64,000 bases of DNA, from contig JAFUEV010000015.1 of NCBI GenBank assembly GCA_017470245.1, positions 1-64,000 of the forward strand, given 5' to 3'. The DNA comes from a bacterium. Its GTDB lineage: Bacteria; Cyanobacteriota; Vampirovibrionia; Gastranaerophilales; Gastranaerophilaceae. Under the pieces are notes generated by a model. The model saw nothing but the letters and a program-made list of their open reading frames with translations, had not been told where the DNA came from and made no database searches. The number at the start of each line of letters is the position of its first letter. Position 1 is the stretch's first letter. Below, piece after piece: positions 45,806 to 54,624 of this stretch. Made by a program: the position numbers and the translations under genes.

Positions 45806-46593
45806 AAAGAAAATGCCCTCTTTTAATTTCATCATCTGCAAAAAACACAATAAAAGAATCCGTATTATTGGCAAATGAACTTAATACAGGGATAGAAATT
45901 AGCCGTATCCCTTTGTACAAAGATAAGAATATGACTGTTGATTCAACAATAGATTTTTTACAAAGTGAATTAAACGGTTTTGAAGGCAAAAGAACATTAC
46001 ATGCAATGTTTTCGGATGTAAACATATCCAGCAGAGATTGGGAATTAAGAGAAATTGCACAAAAACGTTTCATTCAATCTTTTCAAGTTGGTAAAGCTAT
46101 TGGTGCCGATACAATTTTATTTCACACAGGTAACAAAGGTACAAAGCATTACGGTTCAATAAAATCCTTTAAAAAGAATTTTGTATTGTTTTGGAATGAC
46201 TTTGTAAAAGAGTTTGAAAAATCAGGAATAATAGCTGTCGTCGAAAATGTTTTTGAGACAACCCCAAACTATTGTCTTGAATTATTTAATTCAATAAATT
46301 CACCTAATTTTAAACTGGCACTCGATACAGGACATGTAAATTTATATGCACACGATACAACTGTAACGGAATGGTTAAAAGCATATAATTCAAACCTTTA
46401 TCACATGCACTTGCATAATAATTTCAGAGAAAATGATGACCATTCCAACTTGGAAAACGGAACATTAAATTTTAAAGAAATATTTGAAACAATAAAAGAA
46501 TTAAATATTGAGCCTTCATGTGTTTTGGAAATGTTTACGGAAGAAGATATCAGAAAAAGCGTTGAATTATTTGACAAGTATATGACAGTTTAA
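45802..46593 (+). CDS. Xylose isomerase/AP endonuclease 2-like TIM-barrel protein
   Basis: A 263-residue TIM-barrel protein of the AP-endonuclease 2/sugar isomerase superfamily. The metal-site pattern is visible: HAMFSDVN, ADTILFHTGNKG, VVENVFETTP (Glu), LALDTGHVNLYAHD (Asp, His), YHMHLHNNFRENDDH (His) and SCVLEMFTEEDIR (Glu). It could be an epimerase, isomerase or endonuclease; the sequence does not decide. It starts within the stop codon of the previous gene (four-base ATGA overlap), so translation is coupled. Confidence 0.75.
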   Translation: MKRKCPLLISSSAKNTIKESVLLANELNTGIEISRIPLYKDKNMTVDSTIDFLQSELNGFEGKRTLHAMFSDVNISSRDWELREIAQKRFIQSFQVGKAIGADTILFHTGNKGTKHYGSIKSFKKNFVLFWNDFVKEFEKSGIIAVVENVFETTPNYCLELFNSINSPNFKLALDTGHVNLYAHDTTVTEWLKAYNSNLYHMHLHNNFRENDDHSNLENGTLNFKEIFETIKELNIEPSCVLEMFTEEDIRKSVELFDKYMTV

Positions 46594-46672
46594 ATAAGTA
46601 CACCCGTTATATGATGAAAACTAATAATAATTTATATATAATTGCATTTATAATAGAACAGGTAAGGCGAAA

Positions 46673-46933
46673 ATGCTTCCAATAGTAACTCAAGAACAAT
46701 CAACATTATGTTTTGCAGAAATTTTTCAAGATGTTCATTCTTGGAGAAAAAAAATGATTCACTATATAAAAGATGAAAATCCCGAAATCAATTCTGCAAT
46801 TATAGAAGCTGCTCAAAATACGGATTTAGACCCAAAAGCTGTTGCACTGGGTGCTTATATGACATATATTTTACTTGAAACGGCAATGAAAGAAGAAGCA
46901 GGTCAACAAGTTTTCACGATTGACGAAGGTTAA
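46673..46933 (+). CDS. Small protein of unknown function
   Basis: An 86-residue protein with no recognised domain: AEIFQDVHSWRKKMIHYIKD, then helices AAQNTDLDPKAVALGAYMTY and an acidic tail. No signal peptide. The ATG has AGGTAAGGCGAAA before it. It ends convergently with the gene on the other strand (four-base overlap). Confidence 0.55.
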   Translation: MLPIVTQEQSTLCFAEIFQDVHSWRKKMIHYIKDENPEINSAIIEAAQNTDLDPKAVALGAYMTYILLETAMKEEAGQQVFTIDEG

Positions 46934-47283
46934 TCCAAAAATTTTATTTTATAATTTTGTATCGGTTCTTTTCTTATAAGTTTCTTTTGATTTTCAAGTG
47001 TATTTTTGATTGCAAAAACCCAGCCGTGTTGTGCATTTATAAATAAAAAGAATGCAGCTTCACTGTCTACTATTCTGGTTGGATTATCTATTAGCAATTC
47101 ACCTTTATCAGAGAGATTAAAAACAGTAAATGATAATGGATTTGATATAGAACTGTCTATATAAGCATCATATTTTATTTTGCTAAGTCTGGTTGTATCT
47201 TTAACAAGCGCAGCATCATTTTTTGTTGTTACTTGTCTGTATAAGAAGGTAATAATATCTTCAAGATTATCTGGATTGCTCAT
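46930..47283 (-). CDS. Small protein of unknown function coupled to the GGDEF-HD gene
   Basis: A 117-residue protein: YRQVTTKNDAALVKDTTRLS, DSSISNPLSFTVFNLSDKGE and NAQHGWVFAIKNTLENQKKL. No domain recognised. Its ATG lies 17 bases inside the end of the GAF-GGDEF-HD gene, so the two are translationally coupled. It could modulate that protein, but nothing shows this directly. Confidence 0.55.
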   Translation of the reverse strand: MSNPDNLEDIITFLYRQVTTKNDAALVKDTTRLSKIKYDAYIDSSISNPLSFTVFNLSDKGELLIDNPTRIVDSEAAFFLFINAQHGWVFAIKNTLENQKKLIRKEPIQNYKIKFLD

Positions 47284-49192
47284 TTTTTACCACATAAATA
47301 AAATCATCAACCAATTTTTCGTTCCACTGTTTACCGGCTTCACTCTTTATAATAGAAATAATTTCATCAATAGTATAAGCATTTCTGTATGGTCTATCCT
47401 GCGCCATAGCATAAAAAGCATCAACAAGTAAAACTATCTGAGAAAGTATTGGAACCTCTACCCCAGCTTTTTTATCGGGATATCCGTTTCCGTCCCAATT
47501 TTCATGATGATTTTCTATTATCGGTATAACATCTTGAATATTGGAAATCGGTTTCAAAATTTCTCTTGCTGCAATTACCGGATGAGTTTTTATTATTTCC
47601 TTTTCCTTATCAGTTAAGGGTTCTTTTTTATTTAATATTGCCTCAGGAATCATAATATTACCTATATCATAAAGTAATATGGCAAGTCTTAGTCTGTCTA
47701 TTTCATCAGGCTGCAAATCTATTTTTTTGGCAAGCATAACAGCTAATAACAGTTTTGACTTTGTTGTTCCTGTTTTATAAGAATGATTATATGTTTGAGA
47801 AATCATATCTACGATAGAATATATTGCATCATTTTGGTTACTGGAAGATTCTTTAATATTCTTTAGCTTTTGATTAATAGCCTTTGATATATTGTCATCA
47901 ACGGAAATACGTTTTTTATCAATTATATCAATAAATGTCTCAATTGCAGTTTGCTGCCAATTGGAAGCATCCTGTTTTTGCGCCAATTGAACCTGATTTC
48001 TTCCTTTTATTTTGGCATTGTACATTGCCTGATCGGCAAGTTCTGTCAGTTCATCAATTCGGTCGGAATGTTCTAAAAATGTTGCAACTCCAATACTTGC
48101 AGTTATTCCTCCGATTGTATCTATAACCTGATTTTCAATTGATTTTCTAATTCTTTCCGCAGCTATTAATGCGCCTTGAGAATCAACCCCCGGAAGCAAA
48201 AGATTAAACTCTTCCCCTCCAATTCTGGCAGGAATATCTATAGAACGTGCTTCTTTTTTTAATACATTTGATATGGTTTTTATTGCAATATCACCAAATT
48301 GGTGTCCGTATGTATCATTAATTCTTTTTAAATAATCCAAATCCAAAGATACCAATGAAAAAGGTTGTTTTAAACGCAAAGAACGTTCTGCTTCTTTTTC
48401 TATATTATCTTCAAAGTAACGCCTGTTATACAATCCCGTTAACGGGTCAGTAATTGCCTGTTTCTTTACTTCTTCAAATAATCCTGCAACCGTAATTGCA
48501 AGTTCTATTTGGTTTGCAAACAAAGATAAAAAGTTCGTTTCCGTATCCGTAACACCATCTCTATCAGACGAAACAAGTACACATCCAAAACTTCCTTTCT
48601 GGTTATGCAATGGAACTATTGTACAAGATTTTGAAGTTACACCTGATACTACATCTTTATATTGTTCATCTGTTAATAACGGAAAAAACAACTTTACCAT
48701 TCCCTTTATATCGGGAGTAGAATATATTTTCTTTTCTGTTATTGATTTTACAACAATAGAATTATCTACATAAGGCAATTTATATGATTCTATAGATTCA
48801 TTTATAAAAGAAAAGGCTTTTGCCACCGTTTTACTGCTCGAAGTAGATTTTACAGAAAAAAACATATTTCCGTTTTCATTATCTTTATCCAATTTCAAAA
48901 TAGATACAAAATCATAATTCATATCTTCATGCAAAATGTGAACAATATTATCTAGCATATTAGACAAAGGTTGAGAAGAATTCATCATATCCCAAACACT
49001 GTTTAACGTAAGAATTGTTTTATTTGCCTGTTCAAGCTCTTTTGTTCGCTCCGAAATTTCTTCTTCCAAACGAATATTTTTTTCATAAAGTTCAGAGAAA
49101 TCACGCCCACGTACATCTATGGACTTGTCTATTTTTTTTATTTCCTTCACTAAATTTGTAAAGTTGGAAAATATGCTCACGTTTTTGCCCAA
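47267..49192 (-). CDS. GAF-GGDEF-HD signalling protein
   Basis: A 641-residue cytoplasmic protein with a coiled-coil N-terminus (about 15-60), a GAF-like sensor (about 70-240), a GGDEF diguanylate cyclase (about 248-405) and a C-terminal HD-GYP-like domain (about 430-640). The cyclase site is intact: GGEEF at 325-329, with the inhibitory RxxD (R316, D319) five residues before it. The HD part is degenerate: LLYDIGNIMIPEAIL has Tyr for the first His of HDxGK and Asn for Lys, although HHENWDGNGYP remains. It should make c-di-GMP but may not degrade it. The start is a TTG with no clear ribosome site. The small gene 46930-47283 overlaps its end. Confidence 0.85.
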   Translation of the reverse strand: MGKNVSIFSNFTNLVKEIKKIDKSIDVRGRDFSELYEKNIRLEEEISERTKELEQANKTILTLNSVWDMMNSSQPLSNMLDNIVHILHEDMNYDFVSILKLDKDNENGNMFFSVKSTSSSKTVAKAFSFINESIESYKLPYVDNSIVVKSITEKKIYSTPDIKGMVKLFFPLLTDEQYKDVVSGVTSKSCTIVPLHNQKGSFGCVLVSSDRDGVTDTETNFLSLFANQIELAITVAGLFEEVKKQAITDPLTGLYNRRYFEDNIEKEAERSLRLKQPFSLVSLDLDYLKRINDTYGHQFGDIAIKTISNVLKKEARSIDIPARIGGEEFNLLLPGVDSQGALIAAERIRKSIENQVIDTIGGITASIGVATFLEHSDRIDELTELADQAMYNAKIKGRNQVQLAQKQDASNWQQTAIETFIDIIDKKRISVDDNISKAINQKLKNIKESSSNQNDAIYSIVDMISQTYNHSYKTGTTKSKLLLAVMLAKKIDLQPDEIDRLRLAILLYDIGNIMIPEAILNKKEPLTDKEKEIIKTHPVIAAREILKPISNIQDVIPIIENHHENWDGNGYPDKKAGVEVPILSQIVLLVDAFYAMAQDRPYRNAYTIDEIISIIKSEAGKQWNEKLVDDFIYVVKNEQSR

Positions 49193-49235
49193 ATATCTAA
49201 AACTGAATTATAAATATTATATACCCTTTTTTCTT

Positions 49236-50294
49236 TTATTGTAAAACATTTTTTATAATATTTATTACGTCTTGTGATTTTATTTCACTTATACAATTGT
49301 TTTTATTTGATTTCAGCCTGCAATGTTTCTTCATACAAGGTGAACAAGAGGTTTTTGCAGATATAGAAAAATATTTATTTCCAAAAGGTGCCGTTCTGTT
49401 AGCTGATGTTGCAAAAAATAATGTTATTATAGCAGGATGATTAACAGCCCAGGCTATATGCGCACTTCCCGAATCAGGACTTACGACCAAATCCGCATTT
49501 TTAAAAACATACACCATATCGGATAAATTAGTTTGCCCTGTCAAATCAATTATGTTTTCACCTTTAATATCATCCGATATTTGCTGCGTTAATGATTTTT
49601 CTTTTTCTGTAGCAGTTAGTATTATATTGAATTGATTTTTAAATTCATTTATAATATCCTTCCAGCCGTTTACAGTCCAATGTTTATTTGTCCATGTTGT
49701 GGCAGGCGAGATTACAATCGTTTTTCTTGTTTTATTAATATTATCAATTATGCTTTTTACATTCTCTGAATATTCATCAGAGAAGTCAGGAATAATAAAA
49801 TCTATACTCAAATCTTTACACCCCAAATATTGAGCTATTTCAAGATTTCTTTTTACAACGTGATAATTAATATCAAATTGTTTTCGTCCCATTTTTATTA
49901 TTTCATTTGCAAAAAGAAAGGAAAACTCTCGTCCGTTATCGGGTGCCAATTTCCTTTTACCGCCTGATAACCCCATTATTATTGCACTTTTTAGCAATTG
50001 CTGGGTATCTATTACAACATCATATTCTTGTTCTCGTATTGATTTTATAATCTTAAAAAATTCATCAAACACTTGTATTTTATTAGGATTTTTCTTCCAC
50101 TCACGTTTTTTTAATACATAAACATTATTAATTAACGGATTATTTACTATAAATTTCTCAGCTTTATCTTCAACTATCCAATCGATTTGAGCATTAGGAT
50201 ATTGTTTTCTGAGTGCATTTGCCATAGGAATGGTATGTATGGTATCACCTAATGCACTTAATCTTATTATTAAAATTTTGTTGATTTCAGTCAA
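49236..50294 (-). CDS. GT9 family heptosyltransferase-like glycosyltransferase
   Basis: A 352-residue GT-B glycosyltransferase of family 9. Visible motifs: ILIIRLSALGDTIHTIPMAN at the N-terminus (acceptor domain), YDVVIDTQQLLKSAIIMGLS, TTWTNKHWTVNGW, then ADLVVSPDSGSAHIAWAVNH, where the Asp and Ser-Gly-x-x-His bind the sugar nucleotide. This family adds heptose to the LPS inner core, which hints at a diderm envelope. I favour a TTG at 50294 because AAGGTG lies 6 bases upstream and family proteins start with this strand; an in-frame start ten codons upstream has no ribosome site. The acceptor is unknown. Confidence 0.85.
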   Translation of the reverse strand: MTEINKILIIRLSALGDTIHTIPMANALRKQYPNAQIDWIVEDKAEKFIVNNPLINNVYVLKKREWKKNPNKIQVFDEFFKIIKSIREQEYDVVIDTQQLLKSAIIMGLSGGKRKLAPDNGREFSFLFANEIIKMGRKQFDINYHVVKRNLEIAQYLGCKDLSIDFIIPDFSDEYSENVKSIIDNINKTRKTIVISPATTWTNKHWTVNGWKDIINEFKNQFNIILTATEKEKSLTQQISDDIKGENIIDLTGQTNLSDMVYVFKNADLVVSPDSGSAHIAWAVNHPAIITLFFATSANRTAPFGNKYFSISAKTSCSPCMKKHCRLKSNKNNCISEIKSQDVINIIKNVLQ

Positions 50295-50496
50295 AATATA
50301 CACCTTTTTTACTAAGTATAACAAAAAACCCCTATATATAGTCTAATTTTATATTAAAAAAATACAGTAAAAGTTTACATTTGAATTTATATTTTAAACT
50401 TTTTAGAGGAATGAAAATATCAAAAATTTTATTATTATTATTGTGTCGAAAGGCAATGGGAAATTCTCTGTATATAAACATTAGGATACTTAATAA

Positions 50497-50739
50497 ATGA
50501 ATAGAAAACAAAAAGAAAATATAAAAAATTCCATAAGAATGTGTAAATTAAGACTTCAAACAATTAAACCGCATTTAACGGAAGAAAAATATGCACTTAA
50601 TGAATCTTTTAATAAATTATTAATAGAAAAAGCAATATTACGTGATAAATTAATGAGAAAAGAGCCGTCTTTTGTGGAAAAAATAACAAGAAAATTTCGC
50701 AGCAATAAACACGAACTCATTTGTGATTATTTCAAATAA
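50497..50739 (+). CDS. Small basic helical protein of unknown function
   Basis: An 80-residue, lysine- and arginine-rich, mostly helical protein (NIKNSIRMCKLRLQTIKPHL, ALNESFNKLLIEKAILRDKL). No motif recognised and no Shine-Dalgarno is obvious. It ends 14 bases from the convergent SNF2 gene. Moderate confidence that it is a gene. Confidence 0.45.
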   Translation: MNRKQKENIKNSIRMCKLRLQTIKPHLTEEKYALNESFNKLLIEKAILRDKLMRKEPSFVEKITRKFRSNKHELICDYFK

Positions 50740-50753
50740 AAAATAGCCACAAA

Positions 50754-53700
50754 TTAATCTATTGAGAATATATCCTGTAAATCAGCATAAGTAAGTGTTT
50801 TACCGATATTTCTATCAACAGATATTACGGAATCCACAAGGTTACGTTTATCTTGTTTTAGTTTTTGAATTTTTTCTTCAACAGTATTTTTTGTAATCAA
50901 TCTGTAAACAAATACTTTTTTCGTCTGACCAATACGATAAGCTCTGTCTGTAGCCTGATCTTCAACTGCAGGGTTCCACCACGGGTCATAATGGATAACA
51001 TAATCCGCACCCGTTAAGTTCAAACCTGTACCACCGGCTTTTAAGCTGACAAGAAATATAGGTATCGAATTATCCGTATTAAACCTTTCAACAACTTCCT
51101 GTCTGTTTTTAGTTGAACCTGTTAAGTATTCGTGTTTAATACCTTCTTTTACAAGCCACTCTTTTATTAAATCAAGCATATCAACAAATTGAGAGAACAA
51201 TAATATTCTGTGTCCTTCAGAAATAATTTCTTCCAACATTGATTTTAATTGTTCAAATTTACCTGAAGTATCTATGCCTTTTTTGTTTTCCTTATCATAT
51301 AACCTCGGATGGCAGCATATTTGTCTTAATCTCAATAATGCTGAGAAAATACTCATCCTGCTTTTTTCCAATCCGTTTTCAGCAATGGATTTAAATAATT
51401 CTTCTTTTGTAGAATCCAATACTTCAAGATAAAAGTCTTTTTGTTCCGGTGTAAGTTCACAATATGCAATATTTTCAACTTTATCAGGCAAATCTTTTGC
51501 AACATCACGTTTCATACGACGCAAAATAAACGGATATATTTGAGATTTCAAACGTTTTTCAACTATTTTTTCACCTCTGTCTACAATCGGTGTTACATAC
51601 CTGTAATTAAATTCTGATAAATTCAACAAGAAACCCGGCATCAAGAAATCAAATACTGACCACAATTCCTCTAGTTTGTTTTCTATTGGAGTGCCGGAAA
51701 GAGCCAATTTATGCTGTCCGTTAAGCATTTTTATACACTTTGCAGTCATTGACTCAGGATTTTTTATATTTTGAGATTCATCAAGAATTATATATCGAAA
51801 CTCATATTTTTTAAGTTTCTCAATATCACGTCTGATAAGTGCATAACTCGTAATTACAATATCATTTTTAGGTATTTCATCAAAATGTTCTTTTCTTTCA
51901 ACACCGCTTAATTTTAAACATTTTAATGAAGGTATAAACTTTTGTACTTCGTTTTCCCAGTTAAATACAACAGACGTAGGACAAACAACAAGGTTTGAAG
52001 CTTTTTTATCTTTTTCTTTAGCTTTTTGCAACAATGTAAGAGCCTGCAATGTTTTACCTAACCCCATATCATCTGCCAAAATACCGTTCAAGCCGTATTT
52101 GTACAAGAACCACAACCAACTGTAACCCTTTGTTTGATATTCTCTTAATTCAGCATTAATTCCTTTTGGAACAGGAACATTATCCATTGTAGAAAATGTA
52201 GAAATTTGTTTCCAGAATGCGGAAAATCTTCGGCTCATTTTCAATTTAAAGCCCAAGTTTTGCATTTCGGATAATAATCCTGCACGATATGTCTTTACTA
52301 TATATCTGTCATCATCGTTTTTATAGACATCAAAAGTATTAAACGATTTTAACAAAGAGAATATATCTTGCCCCGGAACTTCAACAAAACCGTAATTTTT
52401 AACTCTTAAATACTTATCACCTTCTATAATAAGGTTATATATTTCATCAAAAGAAATTTCCTCATCGCCAACCTTGCCGTATAATATAACTTCAAAGCTA
52501 TCGGTTGAATCAATTGAAAAATCTATATCAGCAACAAGTTCAAAAGGCTTAGGCGATAATTTGAAGAAAGACATATCGTCTTTTTCTTTAAATACCCATC
52601 CTTCGCCTGCACGTTTTAAATAATAATTGTAAAAATCGATTGCATTTTCTTTTTCTATAGCCAAATTGTTTGTTTGCATAGGTGCAAATTTACAAGCCAA
52701 AAGCATTTGGTATGCTCTTTCTTCGTGAGCAATATTACGCTTTACCCAGTATAATAAATCTTCTTTCGGTTTCTTAATAGTAACGTAAGGGCTTTTTGAA
52801 ACAGACTTTGAATATGGAACTATAGTTCCGTCATAATCAAATTCCAATTCGGCTTTTAAAGCTCCGTCATAATCCAGTCCCATAGTTACAACGTTTAACG
52901 GAGGCTTTTGCTCCAACGTCAATTTATCTATTATTTCAGAAACCTCACAAGGGATTAAAGTCCTTAATTTTGGCAACTCCTCATATAAGAATTTAGCACC
53001 GTCGGCATCTTTGACATCAGTAAATGTCGTTTTTATCAAATTCTGCGGTAACGCAGACAATGCAACATTAATAGGAAATATTTTATTTTTATATCTGCCC
53101 CATTTCAATTGTCTTGAGAAATATCTCACCTCTTCAAAAGGAATTATGTCATCTTTATCAGGTCGCTGCCAATATAAAGATAATAAAACATTGCCAACCA
53201 TTGAAAAATTAACGGAAAGTGATAATTTCCATTCATCATCACCAAATACAAGTTTATGTTTTGATTTGCCGTCAATTACGTCATCCGCTTTTGCAAGCAG
53301 CTGAAAGAACCCGTCAAATTTAGCAATCGGAATATCATACCATCCTGCTTTTTTATCCAGTCTTGAACTTTTTAGTAATAATTGAAAAATTGCCAGCTCA
53401 ACTTTTTGTGAATTATTTAATTCAAAATCAGGATTTGCTTTTTGAGCAGCTATAAATGCTTTTAAAAGAGCTTCTATATCCCTGATGACTTTATTTGTAT
53501 TTCTGTCCATAACAAGAATGGAAAAGAAATTTTGCCTTCTTTTAGCATTAAAATGGAAAATATACCCGCCTTGAGGATTGTCATTCATTTCTGTTTGAGT
53601 ATCGGAATAATCCGGCTCTACTTTATATCGTCTTTGTGCAAATTCTTCATAAGCGTGTTCATCAATAGCTTTCATTGCAACAGCTATTGCATGTTTACAC

Positions 53701-53930
53701 CATTTTTCCTTTAAAGGACATGAACAAACAGGTTCAACTTCATTTTTTTTGAATTTTAATTCAACATCATAAAAAGATTTAAAGTTACCTTTTACTTTTG
53801 CTTTTACACCCGTTTTACCCACCTCAAAAGAAGCCACCTGCTCTTTTTGGTGATATTCATAACCTCTGCGCCAGCTCCCCGGCGTAGCATTATCTTTTAA
53901 ATACTTATAATTAAAATTACAAACAGTCAT
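50754..53930 (-). CDS. SNF2-family ATP-dependent DNA translocase with SWIM finger
   Basis: A 1058-residue Swi2/Snf2 ATPase. A SWIM zinc finger lies at the N-terminus (C69-x-C71-x6-C78-x-H80 in VCSCPLKEKWCKH). A long middle region (about 120-590) precedes the helicase core: DDMGLGKTLQALTLL (Walker A), DESQNIKNPES (DEAH-like), SGTPIENKLEELWSVFDF (motif III), then helicase C with HRILLFSQFVDML, LVSLKAGGTGLNLTGADY and WWNPAVEDQATDRAYRIGQT. Such proteins move along DNA and remodel protein-DNA complexes; SWIM may bind DNA or protein. The gene is isolated from other genes and has no toxin or restriction neighbour. Confidence 0.93.
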   Translation of the reverse strand: MTVCNFNYKYLKDNATPGSWRRGYEYHQKEQVASFEVGKTGVKAKVKGNFKSFYDVELKFKKNEVEPVCSCPLKEKWCKHAIAVAMKAIDEHAYEEFAQRRYKVEPDYSDTQTEMNDNPQGGYIFHFNAKRRQNFFSILVMDRNTNKVIRDIEALLKAFIAAQKANPDFELNNSQKVELAIFQLLLKSSRLDKKAGWYDIPIAKFDGFFQLLAKADDVIDGKSKHKLVFGDDEWKLSLSVNFSMVGNVLLSLYWQRPDKDDIIPFEEVRYFSRQLKWGRYKNKIFPINVALSALPQNLIKTTFTDVKDADGAKFLYEELPKLRTLIPCEVSEIIDKLTLEQKPPLNVVTMGLDYDGALKAELEFDYDGTIVPYSKSVSKSPYVTIKKPKEDLLYWVKRNIAHEERAYQMLLACKFAPMQTNNLAIEKENAIDFYNYYLKRAGEGWVFKEKDDMSFFKLSPKPFELVADIDFSIDSTDSFEVILYGKVGDEEISFDEIYNLIIEGDKYLRVKNYGFVEVPGQDIFSLLKSFNTFDVYKNDDDRYIVKTYRAGLLSEMQNLGFKLKMSRRFSAFWKQISTFSTMDNVPVPKGINAELREYQTKGYSWLWFLYKYGLNGILADDMGLGKTLQALTLLQKAKEKDKKASNLVVCPTSVVFNWENEVQKFIPSLKCLKLSGVERKEHFDEIPKNDIVITSYALIRRDIEKLKKYEFRYIILDESQNIKNPESMTAKCIKMLNGQHKLALSGTPIENKLEELWSVFDFLMPGFLLNLSEFNYRYVTPIVDRGEKIVEKRLKSQIYPFILRRMKRDVAKDLPDKVENIAYCELTPEQKDFYLEVLDSTKEELFKSIAENGLEKSRMSIFSALLRLRQICCHPRLYDKENKKGIDTSGKFEQLKSMLEEIISEGHRILLFSQFVDMLDLIKEWLVKEGIKHEYLTGSTKNRQEVVERFNTDNSIPIFLVSLKAGGTGLNLTGADYVIHYDPWWNPAVEDQATDRAYRIGQTKKVFVYRLITKNTVEEKIQKLKQDKRNLVDSVISVDRNIGKTLTYADLQDIFSID

Positions 53931-54078
53931 CTAATCTCTTGTAGCTATCTCTGCAAAAAAACATACAAACTAAGTTTATATATTGAGCAGTAACACCTTA
54001 TAATTAACTGATATCCTACAATTTTAATTATACATTAAACTTATAATTTGGCAATAATTTTTTCTAAATTTAATCAAA

Positions 54079-54459
54079 CTATGCAAATAAATTCAATTTT
54101 TGTCCCGATTGTTTATTTTTTTCTGCAATAGCTTGCGACTTTACACTTTTTGCAGCTGCTGCAACTCTATAATCCTGAGCTGAAGGGTCAGATGGTGCCA
54201 TTGCGGATTTTATAACCTTATCAGCATGTTTAATTGTATTTTCCGGATTATTTTTGTCTAAAACAGGCATTGTAATATTCACATGCCCGCCAACAGGAAT
54301 GCCGTTAGAATCACGTTCAATAACAATAGGACCGCCCAACTCACCGGCAGCACTTTTATGTGCCATTTCATGTGCATAAATATCATTATATCTTTCACGC
54401 ACCATACTTTGTTTTTGTTGCGCATAAAAATTGCTCATTGCACCAAACGAATTAATCAT
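54079..54459 (-). CDS. SprA-related family protein with HExxH motif
   Basis: A 126-residue protein matching the SprA-related family: YNDIYAHEMAHKSAAGELGG, NGIPVGGHVNI, and the conserved MAPSDPSAQDYRVAAAAKSV. HEMAH is an HExxH zinc-peptidase-like motif. Known members are small secreted or cytoplasmic proteins of unknown role. No signal peptide is seen. The start ATG has GGGTGTAAAGGAA before it. It stands alone upstream of a terminator that faces acd. Confidence 0.75.
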   Translation of the reverse strand: MINSFGAMSNFYAQQKQSMVRERYNDIYAHEMAHKSAAGELGGPIVIERDSNGIPVGGHVNITMPVLDKNNPENTIKHADKVIKSAMAPSDPSAQDYRVAAAAKSVKSQAIAEKNKQSGQKLNLFA

Positions 54460-54573
54460 AAATTCCTTTACACCCCTTACTTACATATTTAGTATAACTC
54501 TGTTTTTTAGCACTTTCAACCCTAAGAAACAAACTTTGCTATATCATCCTATATCACAACTTAAAAATTTTAC

Positions 54574-54608
54574 AAAAAAAGAACCGCTTAAAACTAAGCG
54601 GTTCTTTT
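54574..54608 (-). terminator. Rho-independent terminator of acd
   Basis: GAACCGCTTA (54581-54590) pairs with TAAGCGGTTC (54595-54604) across a four-base loop; on the minus strand seven T follow. It is symmetric enough to work both ways, but the T run favours the minus-strand acd gene. Confidence 0.9.
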
Positions 54609-54624
54609 ACAATTATTAAGTTGG

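Noticed and set aside
54431..54619. Possible 62-residue plus-strand ORF near acd
   Set aside because: It overlaps the SprA-related gene start and the acd terminator, and lacks a ribosome site.
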